Source: Hanleya hanleyi (taxonomy: Eukaryota; Mollusca; Polyplacophora; Lepidopleurida; Hanleyidae). From it: a stretch of 64,000 nucleotides of DNA. The stretch lies in NCBI GenBank assembly GCA_036873755.1, contig JAVTVY010025325.1, forward strand, positions 50,848 through 114,847, written 5' to 3'. The notes beneath the pieces were generated by a model. The model did not search any database. It saw only the letters and a program-made list of their open reading frames with translations, and was not told where the DNA came from. This document shows, piece after piece, positions 35,052 to 45,714 of the stretch. The number at the start of each line of letters is the position of its first letter. Positions within the stretch are counted from its first letter, which is position 1. Both the position numbers and the translations under genes were made by a program.

Positions 35052-35483
35052 AGTCTTTGAACGTGAAGCCACTATTCCTAATCGGCATAGCAATCCTGTG
35101 AAATAACAAAAAAAATTGTGAAAACTTTAACTTGCACATGCCATAAATCTAGATACTCTTACGGATATGCTGAGCAATGGGTTTTGGAGACCTTTGCCTT
35201 CAACGGGTATGCTACCCTTAAACGTCTAACAATTTATCGCTCCACGAACCTGTAGAGATCGTTTGAACTGGTAGAGATCTGTTTGGGTAAATACCGTGAG
35301 CACTTTTAACTCACTTGACAAGAGTCTTGAACTTACTCGAATGTTTATAGTTTATATTTATAGTTTATAGTCTAAGTTGATATTGATTTCTTCCTTGAAG
35401 TAGCAGGAACACAACTTCCTGTGGTGCTTAGTTGATTCGTCGCGATACAGCTGACTCACTCTATCGCAAACAGAAATTAGGAC
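35052..35483 (+). repeat. Dispersed duplication A, copy 2
   Basis: See copy 1 at 28494-28920. Here the sequence continues from AAATTAGGAC directly into duplication B without the poly(T) insertion. Confidence 0.82.
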
Positions 35484-35489
35484 TTGAAG

Positions 35490-36260
35490 ACCAGAATATG
35501 AGATGCAGAGTTATGTCCCTTCTATCAAAAATAAACTTGCAATGAACTAATTACAAAGAGTAAACTGGTTAAAAACAACAACAATGAATCAAAATTTAAA
35601 TTTTATAAGAACCAACCAATACAATTTAATACATACCTCCGAATTTTATCTGTAGCATCAGCCTATTTTATTTCAAGAAGTTAATAATGTACCTAAAATA
35701 AAGTTATATGAAAATAAAATAACCTTTGGTATGGTTCTAATGAAACAACTTTAATATGGATGCATAAGATGAATGTTTCACTCACTCACTCTAAAAAATG
35801 TTGAAAACGACGTGGTGCTGCCCCTTGTGGCAGTGCTTCGTAATTTTTGACTTCCTGTGTCGGTATTGGCCTGGGAAGAACAATAAACGAAAATGTTAGT
35901 GGACTTCCATCTTTGCACAATGATGTCTAACAATACACGTTGGCGGAACATAACACATCATCTGATCAGAATACGGGTCCGGGTCGGGGATGCCATAGTT
36001 CTAAATATATTCCGTGGTCCATATTAGGAGAAGTACGATGTATGTATGACCTCTTTAAACTTCAAATTTGATAGGCTATTAGAAGGAAATTAATAACAAT
36101 ACAACCAACACTTGCCATATTTGAAAATCACACAGACATACACCAAAGAAATTCCTCGTTGCACGGTGTCGGCCATCCTCGCGATACGATCGATACACTG
36201 GCTTTGTTAGATTATATCGATAGCAGTTTTGGATATAAACAGCTCGAGGGGTTTCAACTA
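35490..36260 (+). repeat. Dispersed duplication B, copy 2
   Basis: Colinear with 30390-31270, with small deletions, and directly adjacent to duplication A. This shows the uninterrupted arrangement. Confidence 0.8.
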
Positions 36261-36309
36261 AACCACAGGCCCCCAAAATAAAGAGTTTTGAGGGGTGTGG
36301 GCGGTGGTA

Positions 36310-37625
36310 TCACGGTAAAGTGTCGAAATATGGGGTCTCTATATATAACCCCTTGCTTTATATAAAAATACACCAAGGTCTGAAACGCACTTTGGGTGAA
36401 ACGAGAAATAAATGGTTTACCTCCAAACAAAATACATCAGCATGTTCTACAATTGTCACTCTATATATTCCCATCGTCAAATTCGTAAATTTGTGCAATT
36501 TTATACATTTGCCGGGTGATTCAAAATCCAATCTGACTGCCCATTCAACCCGGCACAGCGAGATGATCGCCCGCTTCTTTCTCAATTCTGATTTCACATT
36601 GTCTCGTATTTGTGTACATAAAATTTCTATTTTGTGTATGAGATCGGGTCTGCTGTCGGATTTGGAGTTCTTCATACATATCAGTCCACTTAAGGAATCG
36701 CTAAGGATAACGGTAGAAACCGGTCGGTTTTGAAGCACCCATTCGAGTGCCTTGATTATGGCGACTAATTCACTGGTTTATACAGATATATTGTCTGGTA
36801 GTTTGAAACCTTCGTGAATACCGAGTTCTGGTATAACGAATGCAGAACCTGTATTGTGACTTTTTATTGGGGCCGTCCGTATATATTTTCAGGTGATTTT
36901 TCCAATGTGTGTCGATATATTCGAGGGCAGTGACTCTTATATGCTCTGTGTTGTCCTGTTTGGTAATGTATGTATGTATATTTCCACGTGAGGTGTGATT
37001 AGTTGCCATGGTGGTCTATTGACTTTGTCAGTGTCAGAGATACGGGAGATAGGAATGTCGTGTTCTTGGAATAATCGTTCTATTGTGTAGCCGAGTGGCG
37101 TGGAGTCTTTTTTCCCATTTTGTTTTCAGATATTCGTATTCACTTTTTGGGCCAAAAATTTGGTGGCATGGGTGGTTATCGCCCTTGGCTATTGTTTTCC
37201 CTGCATATTCCATTGACAGCTCTTCTCGTCTTAAATGTAAGGGTTTTTCATTGGTTTCTATTTGTAGACTACATTTCTTCTATTCTTAAGGCCGAATACG
37301 GAATGCTGTCTATTCTTTTTAACTGGGTCTTGCATGCTGATTGATAGGCGATTGAACCGTAGTCTATTTTGGATCTTATGAGGGTTTGATATAATTTGAT
37401 TAAGCTATGTTTATTGGCCCCCCAGTTGGTACCGGATACGCACCTCATAAGCTAGGCCTACAGGTCTTTGTTACACCAAATAATTAATTGGTCAATGTGA
37501 TCTTTCCAGGTGAGTTTTCGGTCAAAGATTTGACACTATTCTTAACCTCGATTTTCTGGCCTCCTAGTGATAGCGTGACGTCTGTGTTTTGTTTATTTGA
37601 GAATCGTACACCAGGGAATCCATGG
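36310..37625 (-). pseudogene. Second LINE relic: RT thumb and RNase H
   Basis: Minus strand, order right to left. A thumb-like segment has PGVRFSNKQNT and LSLGGQKIEVKNSVK (37484-37690). RNase H follows, with LKIYTDG near 36885 and ILSDSLSGL with its catalytic Asp near 36705. An RNase H domain places it in a Jockey/I-like group of non-LTR elements. It is broken by frameshifts, and its left side joins a different relic at about 37625. Confidence 0.72.
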
Positions 37626-37980
37626 TCAAACCGGAATTGCGAGAATGCTATGAAAGCGAACGAGATGGATGGCTGCCGAGAAAAGACCACAATGACTATG
37701 ATAAAAAGACCCCCAACCTCTTCAAGTTAGAATGGACGGGTGAAGCCATGATCGCCCGAACAACACCAACAAGTTCAGTTGTAAAGGGGTCAATCGTCGG
37801 TATAATAACATCACCAAAGCCCTGTACCTCGAGGTACTACAAAGCCAGAACAGTGGGACCAATAAAGGTTTCCGAGTCATCTAGGGCCAGATGCGCTCAT
37901 ACACCCAGCAGCGGGACGCCTTCACCTTCTACCCCAAGTGCAAAGTTCTCCCAGATGGTGTGACCACGACGTATAGATCT
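37622..37980 (+). pseudogene. C-terminal relic of protein-primed DNA polymerase B (Polinton/virus type)
   Basis: The first frame has TPNLFKLEWTGEAMIA. The second, from about 37760, has KGVNRRYNNITKALYLEVL and NKGFRV. After a TAG at 37882-37884 the same frame continues with YTQQRDAFTFYPK and LPDGVTT. These resemble, in order, the C-terminal end of type-B polymerases found in Polintons and related animal viruses, as far as I recall the family. There is at least one frameshift and one nonsense codon, and the catalytic domain is missing. It lies about 600 bp outside the left TIR of the neighbouring element, so it is not part of that element. A poly(A)-like AATAAA lies at about 38077. Confidence 0.68.
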
Positions 37981-38575
37981 GGATGAACTTACACCGCAGA
38001 TATTCATGTATTTCTGTCGTTTATGTTATATTAAGGGGAAATAACTGTTGTATATATGTTGTGTTCTCAGTAATGAAATAAAATCTTTTTTTGTTACAAC
38101 AATGTGATTGGTTCTTTTGTTTACCGTAGTTAACCAGTTTATGGAAGTGCTCCAGGTTCCGAAAGGGCACGTAGACGCATCTTGGGCTTTTTCAAATTTG
38201 CATTGTGACGTCACATAAACTGCGCCGTAGATGCCTCTTGACCCTTTGAGAGAGCTAAATCGGTCGCATTGACCTTGGAAATTTGCATAATCTTTGTGAC
38301 ATCACACAAGTAGAACATAGACAAACCCGATTCACGGACAATGACATGTCAAAAAGCACACATCTCAGGATCAGAAGAAATTAGGGCTTCTGTCTTCAGT
38401 TAAGTCTTGGGTAGTTCAATGGACATTTTATATTCGCTATACGCCCACGCATTTATAATATAATTTGCCCACGTGAACTGGGACAAAACAGAAGAAAAAG
38501 AAAGAAATGAAAAAGACATCCCCCAACAATGTACCTCCGATTGAAACTCCACTGATACTACTTATTAACAATGTG

Positions 38576-38581
38576 CATAAT
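38576..38581. repeat. Left 6-bp target-site duplication (CATAAT)
   Basis: Identical to 52449-52454. Six-base duplications are typical of Polinton/Maverick integration. Confidence 0.9.
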
Positions 38582-39720
38582 AGTAGTATAGAAAGTGGAT
38601 TTCGAGTCGTTGGCTCGTCACTGCGCATGCGCAGGTAATTGTATGACGTCACTTGAGGAGGCCATGAGGAGGTGTGCACAGGAGTGTTCTGCACAAGTGT
38701 ATGACGTCACTTCCGGTCTGGGTGAATGGGGCGTCCCCTTGGGACATGTATTCCTCCGCTGTGATGCGGTCTGGCGGTGATGCGGTCTGCCTCCGCGGAC
38801 CGAAAGTAGTCCCAAAACCGTGGGTTTTCGTGAGAATGTTCAGCAATCTGTAGGGACCGCTAGTGGACAGATTGGGTCGAGTGAGGTATCAATATGAAGC
38901 ATACGTGAGGGAGTATCCAACGGGCTGGGTGTGACGTGGAACTGACGTCATTCTGCGCAGGCGCGGTAGAGAAAGTTTATGGAAATAGACGTTTTGGAGT
39001 CGAAGTGGGCCACTAGTGGGCCGATGGAATCGAGCGAGGTATCAATGTGAAGGATTCGTGAAGGAGCAACCGCCTGGACTAGTGTATCGCCCCTTTTTAA
39101 CATTCTGCGCATGCGCAGACAGAGAATTGTGGGAAAAGGGTGTGGAAATAGACGTTTTGGGGTCGAGGTGGGCCACTAATGGTCCGACGGAGTCGAGTGA
39201 GGTATCAATGTGAAGCATTCGTGAAGGAGCATCCGCCTGGACTAGTGTGTCGTTCGTTTTCACCATTCTGCGCATGCACAGACAGGGAATTGTGGGAAAA
39301 GGGTATGGAAATAGACGTTTTGGGGTCTAGGTGGGCCACTAATGGTCCGATGGAGTCGAGTGAGGTATCGATGTGAAGCATACATGAGGAAGCATCCGCC
39401 TGGACCAGTGTGTCGTTCGTGTTCAACATTCTGCTGCGCAGGTCACGTGGTGTGGTGGGTCTGCGCAAGTGTGTGACGTCACTTCCGGTTTTCAGAATGA
39501 CCTCCGAACACAGAAGAGTTCTACTTTATCCTTAGACCTTAGACGTATGGAACGCATGTACTAGAACATCCGGGACCTCTTCAACATCCGGGATCTTTTC
39601 AACATCCGGGACCTCTTCAACATCCGGGTTTCCCCCGGCCCGGCCTGTCCCGGCCCGGCCCGGCCGCACGCCTGCGCGGGTTATCCGGCCGCACGCCTGC
39701 GCGTCATCAGCGGAAGTGCG
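38582..39720 (+). repeat. Left TIR of element 1, with internal ~163-bp tandem repeats
   Basis: Complementary to about 51365-52448. The outer part carries a 12-bp palindrome TGCGCATGCGCA (38622-38633) and two TGACGTCA motifs. The middle is about three ~163-bp tandem units, each with the CGCATGCGCA core or a degenerate version. The inner end has ACATCCGGGACCTCTTCA repeats followed by CCGGCCCGG-rich sequence. Confidence 0.9.
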
Positions 39721-39810
39721 CGGGTGAATTTCGGGTCAAAAGTCACATCCAGGTCAAAAGGTCCCCCCTTCCAGCTAGGTTCGGCCCTCTCCGGGCCAAT
39801 AGATCGGCCT

Positions 39811-40020
39811 TTATCCGCCTTCCCGAAGCACCCATGGAATGCACAGGGTCCCCGACAATATCGCCAGCACTATGCCCATGGTAAATGACCAGCGGGGAAC
39901 CCTCACTCTTTCCCAGAACCGTATTGGCACGAAAAAATACATGAAACCATGGAACTTATAGTAATAAACATAATCTATAGGTGTTGGACGAGTCTCCACT
40001 CGCCGTCTTCGTGGTGACAT
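39811..40020 (-). CDS. Small basic protein with one membrane segment (hypothetical)
   Basis: 69 codons. The N-terminus is Arg-rich (MSPRRRRVETR) and a hydrophobic stretch near residues 47-63 (MGIVLAILSGTLCIPWV) could span a membrane. It lies between the protease and the left TIR, in the same direction as the capsid genes. It cannot be compared with element 2 because that part is outside the window. It could be spurious. Confidence 0.35.
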   Translation of the reverse strand: MSPRRRRVETRPTPIDYVYYYKFHGFMYFFVPIRFWERVRVPRWSFTMGIVLAILSGTLCIPWVLREGG

Positions 40021-40404
40021 GTGGGGAACCGGTCATGTCTTCCCGCACCTCGAACCTCTATAGTGTTTTTACTCCACCTGTTGCTCTTGTAACTTGTAAC
40101 TCCTCGTCAAATGCTGGAATGCCCGCTCGTAACCTAGACCAAAACATGTGCTTGGTCTGTGGGCTCATTTCATTGGCTCTCTATTTTACTGCAGTGCTCT
40201 TGCATTGTTTTCTGGACATTGATTGGTTACATTTGGCCCCATCCTAGGCCACTGATTGGCTAATTTGTCCACGGTGTTCAGGGTCAGTTTGACCGAATCC
40301 CCACATGTCTGGTATAGCCTTCATGCATTATGCTCATATAGAAAACACACAAGACAGGGTTTTTTTGGTGAGATCTCATTTTGTTTTTTTATTCAACAAT
40401 AAAT

Positions 40405-40545
40405 AGCAACAACAACGTGAGAACAACCACGTGAAAACTGAAGCTCAGAACAGGGGGCTTGTACATTAAAATCGATAGAACTTAAGCCCAGAACAGGGGG
40501 GCTTGTACATTGAAAGAACTTAAGCCCAGAACGGGGCTTGTACAT
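40405..40545. repeat. ~40-bp tandem repeat, three copies, at the protease 3' end
   Basis: CTTAAGCCCAGAAC(A)GGGG-CTTGTACATTGAAA occurs three times with small indels. It overlaps the end of the protease reading frame, so the native stop of that gene is uncertain. Confidence 0.8.
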
Positions 40546-40978
40546 TGAAATGATGGACGGCCCAGTCATATACGAATATATCTCGGTCCTCGGCCTTGGG
40601 GTACTCGTCAAACATCTGTACGATGGTAGATACGATTCTTCCCCGGCATCGATGGTACAGGTAAAACAAGCAATATTGGCCGCACACGCTACTGGTCAGG
40701 CTTTGCAACGTTTGACTGTTCCAACACCACGCCTCTGTGCCTTGATCCATGAAGTCTGTTAAATCGGGATGGAGGGGTGCCAGGCCATACGCCCTGCTGT
40801 TCTGTCAAGTACACGCCCACCCAATGTTCACCGGGCCGATCCATCGGGTCCGTGTTGAGAACGTAAGCAGCAGGATACATACGGTCTAATGGGAACACAT
40901 CTCGGACGACACCCCTTGAAAAACCATACGTGTCCCTGGGTCATTCTCCAGCACGGTGGTTATCTGGTCTGTACCCAT
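40520..40978 (-). pseudogene. Adenain-type cysteine protease (virion maturation), frameshifted
   Basis: Starts at ATG 40978, just after the MCP stop. One frame (40689-40898) has YVLNTDPMD and GEHWVGVYL, carrying the catalytic His; the next (40520-40750) has WNSQTLQ and SSVCGQYCLFYLYHR, carrying the oxyanion Gln region and catalytic Cys. This arrangement matches adenovirus protease-like (C5) enzymes of Polintons, which cleave capsid and core proteins during maturation. Frame changes near 40905 and 40750 break the gene. The C-terminal end is blurred by a tandem repeat. Confidence 0.82.
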
Positions 40979-40979
40979 G

Positions 40980-42306
40980 TTAGGTGGCAAAGTCACACAG
41001 GACGTTGCGCGCCTTGTCCACTTGAATGATGTTGTCAAACTCGGCGTAGCAGATCACATTGACGGTGCTCCGGAGGGCTCGTGCAAAGTGGATTTCCAAC
41101 TGTAAATTGCCTTGCTTGGCGAGGGCCAGCTGATGGTCGTTCTCTAAGGTGGGGGTCAGATCGAAACAGGACAACGTGTATCCGTTCGCGTAGTCCTCCC
41201 GACTGATCATATTCCCTTCGTCCTGGTTGATTTGACCGGTGGCTGCAAACAGGCTCTGATAGGCTCGAATGAAATTCGCGCGCCCAAAGTTCGGTGTTAA
41301 GGCCGTGGCTGGGACCTGTTGTTCATCCACATGCAGGGCCACACAATTGATGCCGAAATGTTTAAAGTCAAACGGGTTCTCTGGGTAGGCTCCGCTGAAA
41401 CTGGTATTTTCCACACAGGCCAGGATCAAATCAATCGCTTGGGTAGTTCCCCCAGGAACAGGTTTTCTTTGTTGGCGCTCATATTTCCAGCAGACACAGA
41501 GAACACTTTGGTTTGCACACGTCGGATAGGGTACTGGGCTGGTTTTCTTTCCAAGGCTTTGAGGTGTCCCAATTGATTGGGACAACGGTTGGATTTGGTT
41601 TCACTTTTCGGACATACAGGACTGCGTCTTGGATGACAATCTTATAGTCAGCAGCATGCCCCTCTACGTTAGTGGCCATCAAGGCGAAGGTCGGAGGCGC
41701 CCGTATCAGTCGGATTTTGATGGGGATCTTGTTCAAGAGGTACCGGTCTTGCATGAAAATGTCTGCGTGCAGTCGACCCATGAGATCCACCGAGACGCCG
41801 TTCACGGTGAAAGCCTTCCGTTTGTTATATCCCGCATTGTCGTTCTCTGTGCCCATGTGCTCGACTGTGTCCTGGTAGAATAAAGCGGCTGTCAGCTGAG
41901 AATTTTTAGCCTCTCGTCCATACGACAACAGTGTCTCGACGTAGGCTCGATAGGGGTACGTGTTGGTCCAGTCACTGACGAGTTTGTCGCTGAGAAAAAT
42001 ATCCACCTGTTGAAACATAGAGTGCAGCCAGAGATTCGTCGGGCCCACCGTTGCTTGGTCGACGATTCTGGAGCCATCCCCATTGACGACCATGGCTTTC
42101 ACATACAAGTATGTATGGGCTAAATCCACATAGGCCGTATCCGCATTACTGATGGTGAACTGGATGGGCCCTGTTTCGTTGATGCTGGAGAGCGGGAGAT
42201 GCTCCACCCATAATCCTTGTTCGGCACTGGTCTGTGTGGGCGGGACGGTCCACAAATCAAATTCACCGTTGGTGGAGGAGCAGGACTCTGCTTGGATTAA
42301 GGACAT
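40980..42306 (-). pseudogene. Major capsid protein, double-jelly-roll, F54H12.2-like family; frameshifted
   Basis: The first 275 codons (42306 downward) include LPLSSINETGPIQF, LHSMFQQVDIFLSDKLV, YPYRAYVETLLSYG and the later block MLRRVKP-like VRKVKPNPTVV. The remainder, in another frame (40980-41585), has FDFKHFGINCVALHVDEQQV, NMISREDYANGYTL and TVNVICYAEFDNII. These match the metazoan family long annotated as 'F54H12.2-like', which I take to be the MCP of Polinton-like elements. Total span is about 440 codons, normal for the family. A frame change in the 41430-41540 region splits the gene. It starts two to three bases after the stop of the pX-like gene. Confidence 0.85.
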
Positions 42307-42308
42307 GT

Positions 42309-43492
42309 TTAAGAAAAGATATCCTGGGTCTTCGATGTGCGTCGTCGCTGGGTCGGTCGTCGACTGGTGCGTGGTCTCGGTGGTGCAGGTCTTTTATTCC
42401 CTACGGTGCGTCGTGCTTTGGCGACCAAGACGCCTCCCGCTTCTTTGATCCGCCGTTTCAAGGCTTCTTTGGGTGCCGTACCCCCCAGGACATCACCGGC
42501 GACTTGCAGTCCACTGCGTACAGCTTGTTTGCCGATTGCTTTCACCCCACGCGTCACCAAGGGCAGGAACGTTTTGACGATGCTCACGAGTATGTTTCCC
42601 AGCCCATTACAAGCGTCTGGTCCGTCATTCATAATTCAGCCGTCGTCCATTAGAGAATATCCGCGTCCATAATCCAAAGACCTATTCCATATTCCATATA
42701 ACAGTATTAACACCAAATTCAAAAAGACAATCATAGTATACATAAACATAGGCTTGTTTCCTGCAAGAGAGAAGCGGTCAACAGTTTTCAATGATGCTGG
42801 CAAGATATGATGTTCCAAAAATATCAAATCCGTATCGCTGATCAGTATTCTTTATCCATAATATTCGTTGTAAAGTCGTCATCTAAAGAATGATGTATCT
42901 CAGTCACGCTTTGATTGTGACTGTTCATATGAGTACCATGAGGATCTTGAAGTACATGGGTTCATACGGCCCCTAGCCCCGGGTTAAGCGGAATTAGACG
43001 CAAGTTACGAAACGTAACGCCATAGATCTTGCACGCTCGTATTTTGCTATCAGCATGCGATATGTATCGCCAAATTTGAGAAACTTTGAGTGGAGGCGCT
43101 TGGTGGTTTAGCCCTGTTTTATAAGTTTCTGCAACAATGTTTTGTGACGTTGATTAAAATCGTCACATTTAACACAGGATCTAGCAAATGCTACTAGGCG
43201 TGATATGTATACGCCATATGCAGGTCCCACTGGAATATTACTGTCCAGAAAGGGATAGTTTACGATGTCGAAATTGTAATCATCTCTATTGTCATACAGT
43301 CGACGAGAGAGAAGGCCCGCTTCATTTTTATAGAGATATAGGTCTAAATATGATTATCTGTAGTTTCCTTCAAATCCAGGAATCATGTCCTTGTTGCATG
43401 CGTGCACCACTAAAGACCGGAAGGCCACCCCCGGCCTGTTGGGCATAATAGTCCATATAGCTGCGTGCATCGCACTCGTAAGGCACCTTCAT
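42309..43492 (-). pseudogene. pX/pVI-like minor capsid/core protein, split by an insertion
   Basis: The N-terminus starts at ATG 43492, overlapping the stop of the penton-like gene, and reads YYAQQAGGG.PVFSGARMQ. Coding resumes at about 42607 with LGNILVSIVKTFLPLV, GVKAIGKQAVRSGLQVAGD and an Arg-rich tail (RRPTQRRRTSK), ending at 42309. A short Gly-rich hydrophobic start followed by a strongly basic C-terminus is typical of the small adenovirus pX/pVI-like protein that precedes MCP in these elements. The ~776-bp insertion at 42608-43383 separates the halves. The element 2 copy (63840 onward) is uninterrupted as far as the window shows. Confidence 0.75.
42608..43383 (+). other. Insertion inside the pX-like gene, with a B-box-like fragment
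   Basis: Comparison with element 2 shows the gene should read straight through; here about 776 bp intervene, with CAT at both junctions. The plus strand has an open stretch from 43188 containing LEYYCPERDSLRC followed by CNHLYCH. The spacing C-x7-C-x2-C-x5-H resembles the second half of a TRIM B-box zinc finger. This could be a captured fragment of a host TRIM-like gene. No inverted ends are seen. Confidence 0.45.
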
Positions 43493-44343
43493 TATACAAA
43501 GTGGGGAGCACGTGCTTGTTGAAAATGAACTGTCAGCACCACTTTTCCTCGTTCGAATGCCACCGGTCGTCCCGTGTCATCTCTTATATCCACCGTGATA
43601 GTGTTGGTGTCGCTTTGTCGTACGGGTAGGTAGAGCATGTGGGTGAAACTGTGGGGGACTTAATCTCCATACGTCTTTTTTAATGGGGACCATCCGTAAC
43701 AGAGGTGTGTTGATATCGCCCATGATGTGGTTGTCGACCACGTCCGAGTAGGACCATCCGTAACAGAGGTGTGTTGATATCGCCCATGATGTGGTTGTCG
43801 ACCACGTCCGAGTAGACGTGGAGTCCGTACATACCCGACTTCATATCCATCGGGATCTGGCCATGGTCCTCGGATGGACCTGTGTAGGTCGAGTGAGTGA
43901 GACCCAGCATTTGCTGTAGGATAGGACTCAGTACGACACTCACGTTGGCGGTGAGGATGATCTGTGCCTTGTCGTTGTGTGCGTTGTAATCGAAGTCCAC
44001 GTGATTCTTGAAGGGAAAGGTTTTGATGGGTTTTGAAACATTCGTGTCCTCCCGTAGAGACTTATAATGCAAGTCTTGTCAGCCCCTGCATGAACTCCTT
44101 GGGAGTATCGTATTGGCCTTCGGGGAGGGTGAGTCTGATGTCTTTTCCTTCGTAGGTCACCTCGTACCACACTTCATTGGCTAGCACGTTGTACCACGAG
44201 TAAGGGTATTGGATATCCACGAGGCCACATTCCCATCGTCCAGGTAAATGCAACGGTTGCGGTAATTGGGTCACGTACTTGGCCAAGGTGTTGTCAGGAA
44301 ACACATCCAGCGAACTGTTACTGGGTAGGGTGAGGTAAAACAT
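43492..44343 (-). pseudogene. Penton-like minor capsid protein, frameshifted
   Basis: The first part (44062-44343) has FYLTLPSNSSLDVFPDNT, LPGRWECGLVDIQYPYSWYN and VWYEVTYEG. The second part (43680-44072) has HNDKAQIILTANVSVVLSP, LQQMLGL, MDMKSGMYGLHVYSDVVDN and GDINTPLLR. The C-terminal end runs to 43492 in another frame with one more stop near 43660. A 68-bp segment is tandemly duplicated (43685-43752 and 43753-43820). I take it for the vertex or minor capsid protein of this element group; that role is inferred from position and from recurring association with the MCP. Confidence 0.7.
43685..43820. repeat. Perfect 68-bp tandem duplication in the penton-like gene
   Basis: GGACCATCCGTAACAGAGGT ... 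CACGTCCGAGTA occurs twice in succession. The length is not a multiple of three, so it shifts the reading frame. Element 2 has the single form. Confidence 0.95.
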
Positions 44344-44376
44344 GGCGACTGAGCTGTACTGCTGCTGCTGTTGGTT

Positions 44377-45191
44377 TTAATAGGTGTTCCAGGCCTTGGG
44401 CGGTTGTGTCCGGCGTCGTGTTCGTCGCGGTGACTTGTTACGTGTCACGGCTCTGGAGATGTGGGGTGTCTTGATCAAGGGTGGTTTTTTAAAGGAGTGA
44501 AAAGAAGGTTCCCGTTGTTGTGGTGTTTTGGGGGGTGACTCCGGTTCCCATTCGTCTTCCCAAGAAGGTAGTGGGCCACTCGGCGATTGCTGGGTTCGCT
44601 GCATCCAGGTCCAGCGCTGGGGGTTCCCCACCAATTCCTGTGGTACATGCATGTCTTTCAAGCCTTGAGCGAAGACCTCCCATCCTCGAGGATCCGTGTG
44701 CGACCTGCGTTGACGCATCAGGTCATTCACTAAATCCGTCATGTGAGTACAAGGGACCACCTGATTCTGTACCAGTAGTTCACCTTTATCATTCCAAGTC
44801 ATATTAGGATTCTGTTTCATCCGTTGTAATACCAGGCCAGCTTGTTTCTTGAACGATGCAGGTACACTCTACAGGACTTCGTCTTCCACCCACTGTGGGC
44901 TGTGAGTGGTACCCCTGGTAATGGCGGCTGTTGGAGCGGTGCTGAGGTCGGCGGTGTGTCGCGTGGTGGTGGTGATGGTGCTGGGGTAGAGAGGGGTTTG
45001 TATTGGTCCATGAACGTCATGTACCGTTGAAGCGTCTCATTGAAGCGTTGTACTTTCTCACTGTCGCTTAACCCCGGACTTTGTAAGATCTGTTGCATCT
45101 CTTCATCGAGGGTGTTTATGGTCTTCATCGTAGGTGGAACAGGGTAGGGCGATTGAAGGTTTTGAAGGAACCGTGGTTCGACGAGGACCAT
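44377..45191 (-). pseudogene. Proline-rich virion-associated protein (MVLV protein), frameshifted
   Basis: The N-terminal 124 codons start MVLVEPRFLQNLQSP and include LDEEMQQILQ and SDSEKVQRFNETLQRYM. The rest (44377-44820) has NMTWNDKGELLVQNQVV, DLVNDLMRQRRSHTDPRGWE and a basic tail SPRRTRRRTQPPKAW. Element 2 has the same parts in one frame over this junction. The break lies near 44900, where one C is missing in CACAGCCCCACAG; a TAG follows. The function is unknown, but the family travels with the capsid genes. Confidence 0.7.
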
Positions 45192-45550
45192 TTTTTTCGT
45201 GTGGTGTATTGTCGGCCGAAGAGTCCACCCAATACTGGACCCAACACGGAAGCGGCCAACGGGGCTAAGATGGCCCCGAGAAAGCCGCCTTTCTGTAACA
45301 CCTTTTTCTTTTGTGTTTGAGAGACTCGCTTCTGGACTAGGGTTCGGAGACCTGTCTTATGCTTGACCAACTTGGTCTTCTGAGCCAGAGTCAGTGGTAC
45401 GTTGCCTTTTAACAGGTGGTACCCGATCCCGCACAGACTGCGTACAAGGTCAGGGTCCGCACCGCGTACAATGGTTCGGACCAACTCGGGTGGGGCCGTC
45501 TTCAATACACGGAGCGTCGGAGCGTGCTTCCTTACTCGCGCAGACATCAT
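45125..45550 (-). CDS. KGNVPLT protein, small basic protein with Gly-rich hydrophobic C-terminus
   Basis: 141 codons from the first in-frame ATG at 45550. The N-terminal half is a helical domain with VRTIVRGADPDLVRSLC, followed by LLKGNVPLT and a Lys/Arg-rich linker (KKKVLQKGG). The hydrophobic end is GFLGAILAPLAASVLGPV. A similar layout recurs beside F54H12.2-like capsid genes in other animals; a virion or core role is likely but unproven. Relative to element 2, the native stop (TGA) is lost and the frame runs about 27 codons further. A TATA-like GATAAAAAG lies just upstream. Confidence 0.65.
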   Translation of the reverse strand: MMSARVRKHAPTLRVLKTAPPELVRTIVRGADPDLVRSLCGIGYHLLKGNVPLTLAQKTKLVKHKTGLRTLVQKRVSQTQKKKVLQKGGFLGAILAPLAASVLGPVLGGLFGRQYTTRKKWSSSNHGSFKTFNRPTLFHLR

Positions 45551-45714
45551 GTACAACTAATGCTAGAACCCACAACTCTGCTCTTTTTATCTACCTACCT
45601 CCTGAATATCGAACAGAGACAAAGTCAACCATGATGTGGTATTAATTCTTTTTATTATCCCCATCATCAAACACACACACCCCAGCTGGGGGAGCCACTG
45701 TGGGTGTGTTTACA

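Noticed and set aside
37622..37980. PolB as a gene of element 1
   Set aside because: It lies outside the left TIR and target duplication and is on a different DNA segment fused to a LINE relic.
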